64,000 nt of DNA, taken from Bugula neritina. Taxonomy: Eukaryota; Bryozoa; Gymnolaemata; Cheilostomatida; Bugulidae. A program made the position numbers and the translations under genes. The notes beneath the pieces are model-generated. The model was not told the DNA's origin, did no database searches, and was given only the letters and a program-made list of their open reading frames with translations. Positions 52,521-62,709 of this stretch are shown here, piece after piece (position 1 is the first letter of the stretch; the number at the start of each line of letters is the position of its first letter). The stretch is from assembly GCA_964035545.1 (NCBI GenBank), contig OZ037773.1, positions 6,030,251 through 6,094,250 on the forward strand. The letters are read 5' to 3'.

Positions 52521-55487
52521 AGGCTATATATGAAATTCTACTTACTTGATCCTAAAATTGTTTCACGGATTTTTCAGCAGAATATTATCCAAGTCTCAAG
52601 TTAGTTAATAAAGTGATGTATATTACAGAACATTACAGAACATATTACAGAACAACACACTCAATTAGATTATATTTCGTATGCCAATGTGTAAGCAGTG
52701 TATCTCGGGCTGTAGTTGTAATGTGTGATGTGTAACCTGCTACTTACAAAGAATGGAATGCAACCAACTAACACCTGAGATTTTTACCTGCACTTGATTT
52801 TATAGAGCTATAAATAGACTGAGTAAATATTACACCGCAGGTAGCCACTGCATTCTTTATTACGTAGCTTAGAAATATGTAACACCAGGGCAATACTATT
52901 GGTCTATATTATATGCCATGCTGCTAGATTTCTAAACGCATGTTTGTGTGAACTTTAATCACATGCATATAATTTGAATAATCTATTGAGACAGAGCACC
53001 ATGTATATGTACTGCATCTTTATTCAATCCACTTCAATTAAGTGAAAAGATAATACTATATAAAAGGAATAATTATTGATTATAACACTAGCTAATTATT
53101 TTATTAGTTATATGAACTGTTGAATTAAACTGGACTATATTATACAGGATGTGCTCACAGAGATATAGATTTTATCTCGGTGTATGTTATCAATGTGCGT
53201 AATCTCAGATGATTCAAAGCGTTTTAATAGACTAGGATCGATATTGTATTAGAACACATTAGATTCACCCATAACAAGTCTACCATAAACATTACATAAT
53301 ATTTAGGTATCTTGTCATATAACTTGTAAATATTTAATATGTATAAAATGTCCAGGTCAAAAATGGCTAGAATTTATCCTTTTAGTAACTAGTGTAGACT
53401 TAATAATTGAATATTTTGCAAGCTTACACTATGAAACTTATATGCTAAGCGGTCATGATTGTTTCATTTAAAGCAGCTGAAAGTAGATGTTATGTGGTAA
53501 TTAGGGGGTTATATTAGTTTCCACTTGTTGTCTGCTCATAATTACAGGAATGAACTTGTAAAAATATCATATTTTATTATTTTATTACACTATACATATA
53601 TTACACTGTATTATATTATATTACTATATGTTACATAGTATTATACTACATTGTGTTATGTTATACTGAATTATAGTATATTATATTATGCTGTATGGCG
53701 TATTATTGCACTATGTTATATTCTATATTTTTTTAATATATTGTATTACATTATTTTGAGATTTATTGCATTTATATTATATTATATTGCAAGTCTAAAG
53801 CAGGTCTCATTTCTAGAATGTGCACAGTTTGAGTCATTTCATAAGATGCACTACCTTACTCATATTGCTTTATAAGTATAAGTTTGTTTGAGTGACAAAC
53901 CAATCTTTATGCCACAAGCAATGCTAAAGTATTATTGCCCACTGAAGCATGGCTCAAATAAATGAACAAAATAATGAAGATATTGAATACCGCAAATCAG
54001 TTATCTCCCCTGTAAGTTAATGGCTTTCTGATCAGTTAAATGAGTTGATAAAGAGCAATAGCTTTACAAAAAAAAACATAAAGCTAGGAGATGTATGAGA
54101 TCATGTATTGGGTGCAAACTGATATCAACAACATGACAATATATGATGTAAGATTTGTTGCAGACAACTAAATGGAGAGAGAGGACAACTCTCAATTCTA
54201 GGTTGAAAAGTAACCTTGCTCAGTGTTTGAGTTTTATGTCAGCATTATAATTATATTATTACAGGAAGTGTTAATATTCAGACTTGGTCATTGTGTGTTT
54301 TAATTTTAAAATCTGATAAATTTATATAATTATTTTATTAATTACTGTTTTTTCTGCATTTAAAGAGTTGTAATAAAAACATAATTATCATACATATAAA
54401 TTTATACCCTATTATATTTATAACTTATGAAATGCTGTTCATTTCAACCAACTTCCATCATCTTCATATCTCAGGGTTCAAAAGGTTGTCCAATGTGAAA
54501 AGAGCACACAACTCTTTCAACTTGATTAACAATGATTATAAGGAGTTGCTTTCTCATGGCTATAATAAAGCATACATAGCTGTTAGATAACTCCAATATA
54601 ACTTTGAAAATCATCTTAAGCCTTAGCCAATACTTATAAAAACTCCAATATAAGTAGTTACAGTGTACTGCAATTAATAACGCACCTGGGGCTTGTTCAA
54701 GTAACATAAGAACTGGTTGCGTAATATCTTAATTTTACTGGATACCATAATTGTTAATATTTCAGCAGTAAACTGTGAGCAATGTATTTTTTATTATAAT
54801 GTAGGCCTGCATATTGAATATACTTGTGGTTAGAACTAAATTTGACAATACAAACTAATATATTATAATATAGCAGAGTTAATACAGTTTATGGTATTTT
54901 GAGGTAATTAATATCAGCTTCTGCGCAACTCTACGACTTTTTAGCTGATGAAGCACTATTCTTAGATTTACCTGCACGAGTTCACTTAAAAGTTTCACTT
55001 TAACTTTGAGTCCTTAATGGTAAACTCTAAGAACTTTATTATTAGCCATTTCAATAAGTGAAATTCAAACGACCTTTCTGCATTAGTTTTGGGTCATATA
55101 TTTGTTATGGAAGGATAAATTAACTTTCAGAAGAGCGTGCTATATAGAGAAATTGAATGTATCATAATGTATATCATATTTGCCACCAGCTTTAAAAAAT
55201 CAACATCAGTATTATTTTGTGTAAAATGTCCATAGCAATTTGTATTCAAGCCACATGACATTGTAGCAACACAAACACAAATTCTATAGCTGCAGTATTT
55301 TTAAAAGGCCAAATACAATAAAATATAACTCACCTGAAGAGTTATATTTCATTAGTTAAATATTTAATCAGAAAAATATTTGTTTGCTGCAAGGCAACAG
55401 GAAAAACCCAACTCAACAAAATTCCAATTCATAGGGAAATGCTATTAGACCCGCCCACTTGAACAGTTCAGCCTGCCCACTCAGATG

Positions 55488-55511
55488 TCAATCAGCAAAA
55501 GTAGTATAAAA
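55488..55511 (+). promoter_or_regulatory. CCAAT-like and TATA box of duplicated gene, copy 1
   Basis: TATAAAA at 55505-55511 is preceded by TCAATCAGCAAAAGTAG. The same block in copy 2 reads CCAATCAGCAGAAGTAG then TATAAAA. Upstream, CCGCCCACTTGAACAG and TGCCCACTCAG are also conserved between the copies. Expected start of transcription is near 55535. Confidence 0.7.
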
Positions 55512-55587
55512 AGAGAGACTTGCAGGTGCAGCATACATCTGGATGCTAGAGATTGGTGAAAACAGAAACTGAAACTCAGAGTCAAGC

Positions 55588-56114
55588 ATGGATCATTATG
55601 ATCATGCTGGGTGAGAGTTAGCTGCAACATGTTATATAGGGTTATATTATTATTAATATATATAATTATGTATTACTGTATGGTTTCTATATATATGTTA
55701 TTAGATTCTTATATAATGTGTACTATTGCATGGCTATATAAAAGCTTAGCTTTGTATGTCTCATTATACTATGTATAGTCGTATGTATGAGCTTCAATGC
55801 GGAATATAGATAAGGTATTGCTTTGCTTAATTGTGTTATTTTGTTGAATTTTAAAAGACAACTCTGCATAAGTTGTAGATGTATAGCAAAATGTTCTGTA
55901 ATTTTTTCTTCTATAGCTTGTAATAGATATTTTTATAAAGTTGATTACTAAATCACATGGGTCCATATGAAAGAATGCTTTTATGCCTAACTTATTTTAT
56001 ATTCTCTAGCCCTTATGACAGTATCTCTTTAAAAATGTGATTTTTAATACCTACTGATTGTTTTACAGATTCAAATTCCACCGCAAGAGAAAAAAAAGCA
56101 TTTGGAAAAAATGA
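55588..56114 (+). CDS. Spliced basic micro-ORF, copy 1 (22 codons)
   Basis: Exons 55588-55610 (ATG to donor GG/GTGAGA) and 56069-56114 join in phase 2 to give a 22-residue peptide beginning MDHYDHAG and ending in the basic FHRKRKKSIWKK. The stop TGA (56112-56114) overlaps the next start codon ATG (56111-56113) as ATGA. Copy 2 keeps the same exon phases, the same basic end and an overlapping stop/start. No known family. It may be a functional peptide or a regulatory upstream ORF. An earlier ATG at 55543 opens a ten-codon frame, but lies very close to the predicted transcription start. Confidence 0.45.
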
Positions 56115-58212
56115 AAACATTTGAAAGGTAAATACATTTAACTACCTTAGTTTGAAAAACTGTGCGGAAGTTTTTTTTAACTTTTCAAACCTTTCAAACC
56201 TTTCAAACCTTTCAAACCTCAAACTCAATGTATACTTTACAATTGTCACTTATAAATACATGCATGGGTGCCAAATATGATAGCTAAATAGAATTGCTAC
56301 ACTATTTCAAGTTCGGTTCAAATTTTACAATTTTTTCAAAGAACCGTTTATATTTGTTTAAAAAGACACTCCCTTGTGTCAGGAGAAGACAATACTCGTG
56401 CACTGCTGAGCATTGTGAAAACTAGCCAAACGTGACAGTTAATAATTATAATATATGATATTTGAGGAAAGTTATTTTTGTTAATTTGCAAATTTGATAT
56501 ACAAGGAATTTTTTCTCAGCTATGTTTGACTTTATTATATAATTTGTAGACCACAGCTTGAAAAAATATAAAAATAGCTGCTAATACACATACTATTGTA
56601 TAGCTGATACAAAGTGCTGCTTCACTACTGTATAACGTATATAATATGCATTGCTCAGCCAACAATATACAATTATTTGGAAATATTTCGTGTGTTTTAT
56701 TATAGAGACAGAAACAGTCTTGCTACTTTTGAAGAAGCTGGACTTGATGTCTATCCCATAATGAAAGGTTTTGACATGTCAGTAGTTACTCACACAGTCA
56801 TCTCCTTATTGTTCTGGTTAGCGTCTGCCATTCATGCAAAGGTGATTCAATACCTCGGCTGGTTTGTTAGTCCTTGCATGATGCAAACAGACAAACTTCT
56901 AATAAGATATTTTATGTCTACACCCTCATCATCTGATGATGTGATTATAATATGCACCAATAGTGCCGCTTATCATACTTCAAAAGGTGAAAGAGAAAGT
57001 AGAAGCCAGTTTAGTTTCTGTGCTTTACCACAGTTGCTATATACATGCCTGATGAGCCTAGTACTTTTAAATGAATTATTTTTGAGTGGTGGCTTTCAGA
57101 ATACTATGAGCTATAGTTTTGAAACTGTAAAGCTAACGGAAATGTTAGGATCAAAGTTTCAAGATTTGTGCTACCGTAATGTTGGAGCTATAAGGCAATA
57201 TTTGTCATTATACTCCTGTTACAATCCTTACTACAAGAAGTCATTGCACGGCTGTATGATGCTAGCGATGTGCTACTGGTTGTTAAGTAAACAAATAATT
57301 TGTAGTTTGAGAAATAACAACTTGCATGTTTCGTAGATATGACCAAGTTGATTCTAAAAAATGCCAAATCTTGAACATAAAGTTAAACTTTTTATTAGAT
57401 TTGGATAAAAACTTTAATGAAAATGTTTACAAAAATTTTGATGTAGGCTTATTTATAATAGGTGAAACATTGAAAATCAATGAAAACTGTCAATCTTTTC
57501 GTAATTTTGTTAATAATCAAGTTTCTTTAGCGAAGCTTGATATTAATAAATGCGGAACCAATAAAATATCATCGCAAAGTTGTTATAAAAAATTCTCTGG
57601 TCAAGTGAATAAATATGACGAGCTTGTGAAATGCGATGCTGAATCAATTGCTTCATATCATGAGTCCGACAAGGCAATCTTTTATGGAAATATTGAAGAA
57701 AAAATTGATGTAAGTCTGAACAATATGTTTGACTTGCTGAAAATGAATGAAAGTTGTCCACATGTTAATGTTGTGATTCAAGTTTCTATAAAGAAAATTT
57801 TGTTAAAACTAATTGTGGCATCACTAAAAGATCACAGAATTTTTACAAACAGAGTTATGAGAAGTCTCAGGATCAGGTGAAAAATTCTGATGAATATTTG
57901 ATTTTTGATGTTGAGTTAAATCTTAATTGGATCAAAAGAATTTATGCATGCATGGCAATCTTCAATGACAACATTCGAAAGATTGTTGATGTAGGTTCAG
58001 GAAATATTTTTGACTTTCTGAACGATAGTCAAACGCGTCAATTTAATTCCGTTTATAAGAATTCTGAAATGAAGTTGTTTGAAAATAATTTTGAGACCCC
58101 TGGCAAGTTGCAGAAGTGTTGGGGATATGATAGTTTGTATAATAGCCATCTGAATCTATCTGATAGATATCATACTAGTACTATGAAGTTGTTTGTTAAG
58201 ATCAGGTTTTGA
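56111..58212 (+). CDS. Novel repeat-protein gene, copy 1 (frames interrupted)
   Basis: I do not recognise this gene. From ATG 56111 in exon 2 (56069-56127) a phase-2 splice to 56706 gives a 215-residue frame (MKTFERDRNSLATFEEAGL..., hydrophobic stretch VVTHTVISLLFWLASAIHA) ending at 57336. Two further frames overlap it end to end: 57326-57880 and 57877-58212. These carry the 85-89-residue repeat also found in copy 2, with markers KAIF.GNIE.K.DV and NFV..QVS. The change of frame near 57845 falls in a T run, and repeat homology (QSYEKSQDQVKNSDEYL) continues directly across it, so it is a one-base frameshift rather than an intron. The join near 57330 is less clear. Either a decaying gene, assembly error or frameshifting could explain this. 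AATAAA follows at 58298. Confidence 0.45.
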
Positions 58213-58297
58213 ATATTTTCTACTTAATTGTATAATGTATGATTTTATGTTGTAATATTTTGTTTTAAGCTATCTCTAATGCTTAATGGTTAATGCG

Positions 58298-58303
58298 AAT
58301 AAA
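58298..58303 (+). terminator. Possible polyadenylation signal, copy 1
   Basis: AATAAA 85 bp after the last stop (58212), followed by a TG/T-rich stretch (TGTATTTTTGTG). Confidence 0.5.
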
Positions 58304-58309
58304 ATATAT

Positions 58310-58860
58310 TGTATTTTTGTGTAAAAGACTTTTGTTCTGTAAGTTGCAATTGTAAAGTTTTAATTTTCACAAAAATAAAATGCTTCATCTGAATTTCTAC
58401 TATGATAAAATATATGTTCAGAGAGCTGGTCTGGTTATCAATGCAGTATATTGTTGTGACAATATTAATTCTGTAAGTCACAGTTATATTTAGTATAATA
58501 TGTTGTTCTGTGATTACTATATGCACCTGCATGTAATGCTTTTAACAAAGTTAAAAATTGACAGCATGCCAAAAAGTTTTAAATGATAGAGAGAAATTAG
58601 TATTGAAAAGCAATGAAAACTTACGCAGTGTCATGGAACACAGTTCTACAATTATCTAGTACATTTGTGTAGTTGAAACTAATCAGACTGACTGAGCAAA
58701 CAGCAACTGAGAGAACTCTTTACCTATATAGTAGGCTCTTCAACTGTGTAGAATAAGTACACTGCATTATATGCACAAAACTTTGTTGAGATTTCATTAC
58801 TCACTGGCCACAGCTACAAAATATGTTGCATAAAATAATAAATTTGCATCACCACACTAG
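58310..58860. other. Spacer between copy 1 and the minisatellite
   Basis: AT-rich. No gene or duplicated block recognised. The 58290-58532 (-) ORF has no support. Confidence 0.5.
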
Positions 58861-59402
58861 CCACACTGTACCACCAGACTAACCACTGTACTACCAGACT
58901 AACTACTGTACCACCAGACTAACTACTGTACCACCAGACTAACTACTTTACCACCAGACTAACTACTGTACCACCAGACTAACTACTGTACCACCAGACT
59001 AACTACTGTACCACCAGACTAACCACTTTACCACCAGACTAACTACTGTACCACCAGACTAACTACTGTACCACCAGACTAACCACTTTACCACCAGACT
59101 AACTACTGTACCACCAGACTAACTACTGTACCACCAGACTAACTACTGTACCACCAGACTAACTACTGTACCACCAGACTATAACCACTGTACCACCAGA
59201 CTAACTACTGTACCACCAGACTAACTACTGTACCACCAGACTAACTACTGTACCACCAGACTATAAACTACTGTACCACCAGACTAACTACTGTACCACC
59301 AGACTAACCACTGTACCACCAGACTAACTACTGTACCACCAGACTAACTACTGTACCACCAGACTAACCACTGTACCACCAGACTAACTACTGTACCACC
59401 AG
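58861..59402. repeat. 20-bp minisatellite at the duplication junction
   Basis: About 27 copies of CTGTACCACCAGACTAACTA with near-identical units. Variants are CTTTACC and AACCACT, and two copies have a short TA insertion. It ends 38 bp before the left edge of copy 2. Confidence 0.97.
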
Positions 59403-61233
59403 ATGAATAACTAGCTTATGTTATATTATATTTAAATACAAGTCTAAAGCAGGTCTCATTTCTAGAATGTGCACATTTTGAGTCATTTCATAAGATGCAC
59501 TACCTTACTCATATTGTTTTACAAGTATAAGTATGTTTAAGCGACAAACCAATCTTTATGTCACGAGCAATGCTAAAGTATTATTGCGCACTGAAGCTCA
59601 AATAAATGAACAAAATAGTGAATATATTGAATATCTTATATCAGTTATCTCCCCTGTAAGTTAATAGCTTTTTGATCAGTTAAATGAGTTGATAAAGAGC
59701 AATAGTTTTACAAAAAAAAACATAACGCTAGTTAATGTATGAGATCATGTATTGCATGCATACCAACTTTGGTGAAATAACAATATATTATAATAATACA
59801 TTGTTTGTTACAGATAACTTATAAGTAGAAAGAGGTAACAACTCTTGAAAAGTGTACTCAGAACATGTGAACTTGCCACCCAGCTTTATGTTGACACTAT
59901 TTACATCTCATGACAGCAGCATTGTAATTATATGTTATTATTGAAAATACCAGCATCTTAGTGTGACTGCACCTTGTTTATTCAACTCAAAATATGATAA
60001 ATTTATATGATTATTTTATTAAGTACCACACTTTCTTACACGCAAGGATCTGTAATACAAGGGTGAATTTTACATAATATAACCTTATAATAATTACTTT
60101 AGCCTTTATGGCATTACTAGAAATTAATTTAATTTATATAATAAAAAAATGCCATTCATGTCAACAAACCTGTTTCAGCTCCAGGGAGTAAAAGGATACC
60201 TTCATCATAATTAACTTCAAGATGTAAAGTGCACACAACTCTACTGCCTACGGTATAAATCTGATATAATATTGTTAAGATCTTATTCAACAGAAATTAC
60301 AAGGAGTTGCTTCCACATGATTGTATTGCAAAGCTAGCACTTTAGCTCAGCGGTGAGGCAACTTCAATAAAATACATGCATGTATCTTTGAACAGCTGCC
60401 AGTTTAAGCTTTAGCAAACCATAATATTATATATCATGAGTTATAGTGTTTTACACTTGAAACTTGTGCATGTAACATAACAGTGCTTTGAATATATTCA
60501 TTTTGCTAAATAGTTTTTAATATTCCCAAAACGAAATGTAAACAAATGTATTATTTTAGTAAAATGTAGACCTGCTGAAATATACTTATGACTAGAACTA
60601 TACACTCTAAAATGCAGCATGATATTATGTAACAGACAGTGAATAAAATATAGATTGTGGTATATTGAGGCAAAGCTAGTATTAGCTCCTACCAACTCTA
60701 TGATTTTTCAGCTGAAACACTATTCTAAAAGTTACCTGATATTTAAATGAGTCCAATTAATGGCAAATTTTAAGTTAGGACTTTCAGAACAACGTAAATG
60801 CCGTTCAAAAGAGCTCATTTGGCATTAGTCTTGAATCACATATTTGTTATGAAAGTATAAGTTAACTTTCAGAACAGTTCAAGAACAGCTCTGCTTCATT
60901 CTTTCTAAAACTATTGCCACCAGCCTTTAAAAATCAATATTAGTGTGCAATAACATTAATATTCTTTTGTATAGAATCTTCATAGCTTTGTACTCAGGGC
61001 AAATGATGTCGTGCAACATGAACACAAATATTCTATAGCAACATTCTTGAATGGCTAAATACAATGAAATATTACTTTCCTGGGGTCTTCTACTTCTTTG
61101 GTACAAGGATTTAACCACAAAATATTTGTTTGCTGCTAGACAACAGGAAAAACCCACCCCCAACTAAATTCCAATGATTAGAGAAATATTAGTAGACCGC
61201 CTACTTGAACAGTTTAGCACGCCCACTCAGTTG

Positions 61234-61257
61234 CCAATCAGCAGAAGTAGTATAAAA
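61234..61257 (+). promoter_or_regulatory. CCAAT and TATA box of duplicated gene, copy 2
   Basis: CCAAT at 61234-61238 and TATAAAA at 61251-61257, in the same spacing as copy 1 and within the most conserved block of the duplication. Confidence 0.75.
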
Positions 61258-61331
61258 GATGGATTAGGCCACAGCACATATTTGGATGCCAGAGTTTAGT
61301 GAAGATCAAAAACTGAAACTCAGAGTCAAGC

Positions 61332-61450
61332 ATGGATTGTTCTAGGTGAGATTGTAGCAGCTGCCACATTTTTATGTAGTAGTATATTATTATTACTATA
61401 TTCATATATTATTGTATAGTTGCTTTAAGATATATATATATATAATATAC

Positions 61451-61530
<80 letters not shown>

Positions 61531-61910
61531 GATTATTTTATTCCATTCTTATGTAATATGTATTATTGCGCAATTATATAAAACACTAAGCATTATATAT
61601 TATTATGCTATGTAGTCGCATGTATAGGCTTGACATGTTGCTTTGCCTAAATGTGTTGTTGAACTTTGAAAGGCAGCTCTGAGTTGTAGATATAAATAAA
61701 TTTTCTGTAAAATATGCTTATACAGCCTGTACTAAATATTTTTATGAAATTGATTACCAAATCAAATGGGATTTATATACAAAAATGTATTTTAAGCTTA
61801 ACTTGTTGTATATTTACTTGCCTTATGACAGTATCTCTTTGAAAAGGTGATTATTAACATTGTTTTACAGGCTCAAAATCCGTCGCAAAAGAAACAGCGT
61901 TCGGAGATAA
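61332..61910 (+). CDS. Spliced basic micro-ORF, copy 2 (17 codons)
   Basis: Exons 61332-61345 (ATG GAT TGT TCT AG, donor GTGAGA) and 61871-61910 give a 17-residue peptide, start MDCSRLK and end IRRKRNSVRR. The stop TAA (61908-61910) overlaps the next ATG (61910-61912) as TAATG. The length differences from copy 1 are 9 nt in exon 1 and 3 nt in exon 2, so the frame is kept. Confidence 0.45.
61431..61527. repeat. (TA)n microsatellite in copy 2 intron 1
   Basis: A TA run, interrupted once at 61444-61454. Copy 1 has only short TATA stretches at the matching place, so it expanded after duplication. Confidence 0.95.
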
Positions 61911-62709
61911 TGCAAATATCTGAAAGGTAAAAATATTTAATTACCACAATTTAAAAAAAAAACTTTGTAGAAATTTTTTTCAAGCCTGTTTACCAAATTC
62001 AATGTACTACAATATTGTCATTATGTGCCTGCACGGGTGTCAAATACAATAGCTATAATAGAATTGCTACGCTATTTCAAGTTAAAAACAAACTTCACAA
62101 TATTCTTTCAAAGAGCTGCTCGCGTTTTCAAAAAAATACCCCCCAGTATCAGGAGAAGACAATGCCCATTGATTAAAATAGATGAAAGGTGTCCACTTTT
62201 TCATAATTTTGTTATTCAAGTTCCCTTAAAAAAGTGGATGGAAATAACTGTGGTTCCAATAAAAGATGACAGATTTGTTACTGTCTGGGCCTTGCCCGAC
62301 CAAGCGAATAAGTCTGATAAGCTTTTGAACGGTCATGTCAAAATAATTGCTCCATATCATGATTCAGACAATAAGGCAATCTTTAATGACAACATTGAAA
62401 TGAAATCTGATGTAGGTTTAAATGACCTGTTGAGAACAACTGAAAGGTGTCCACTATTTAATTTTGTTATTCAAGTTTCTTTAAAGAAGTGGATGGAAAT
62501 AACTGTGGCCCCAATAAAATATGACAGATTTGTTACAATCTGGGCCTTGCCCGACCAAGCGAATAAGTCTGATGAGTTTTTGAACTGTCATGTCGAAATA
62601 ATTGCTCCATATCATGATTCAGACAATAAGGCAATCTTTAATGACAACATTGAAAAGAAATCTGATGTAGGTTTAAATGACCTGTTGAGAACAACTGAAA
62701 GGTGTCCAC
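61910..62709 (+). pseudogene. Novel repeat-protein gene, copy 2, cut by LTR insertion
   Basis: From ATG 61910 in exon 2 (61871-61926), a phase-2 splice to 62114 opens a frame to 62714, 205 codons; the last codons and the stop come from the inserted LTR. After a basic leader (AARVFKKIPPSIRRRQ) it holds two near-identical tandem repeats of 86 and 85 residues and the first residues of a third. The repeat starts ERCPLF and contains NFVIQVSLKKWMEITV, WALPDQANKSDEFLN, IIAPYHDSDNKAIF and NDNIEKKSDVGLNDLL. The unit pattern matches copy 1. No known domain recognised; length and hydrophobic alternation suggest a small beta-containing module. I call it a pseudogene only because of the insertion; the upstream part is intact. 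Confidence 0.5.

Larger units (their letters stand above)
48250..53790. other. Repeat-rich spacer without genes
   Basis: No coding region recognised. It holds degenerate AT repeats (49195-49480, GGTTGTTTATTTATATATG-like units), a SINE at 51472-51644, a TGTATAATGTATAG-type tract at 52290-52520, and TTATATTA-type low complexity at 53570-53790 running up to the left border of the tandem duplication. A 5' UTR exon for GPCR-A (-) may lie here unseen. Confidence 0.5.
53791..58150. repeat. Tandem segmental duplication, copy 1
   Basis: Sequence starting AAGTCTAAAGCAGGTCTCAT matches 59441 onward in direct orientation. Homology runs through the upstream region, the promoter (55488-55511 versus 61234-61257), exon 1, exon 2 and the repeat-coding region. 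Offset is about 5.65 kb at the left edge and 5.74 kb at exon 1. Divergence is moderate, so the duplication is not recent. Copy 1 has a segment (about 56405-57480) absent from copy 2. The right border is approximate. Confidence 0.85.
59441..62709. repeat. Tandem segmental duplication, copy 2 (interrupted)
   Basis: Direct repeat of 53791 onward, starting AGTCTAAAGCAGGTCTCATT. It is cut at 62709/62710 by the LTR of a retroelement, so its 3' part lies beyond the window. Relative to copy 1 it lacks about 1.1 kb between AGGAGAAGACAAT (62151) and the first full repeat. Confidence 0.85.

Noticed and set aside
58861-59402. CRISPR-like regular repeat
   Set aside because: Units are contiguous 20-mers with no unique spacers; a minisatellite in an animal genome.
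62025-62113. Translation of copy 2 from an ATG at 62025
   Set aside because: The segment is intronic by comparison with copy 1, and splicing into 62114 fits exon 2 phase better; not excluded.
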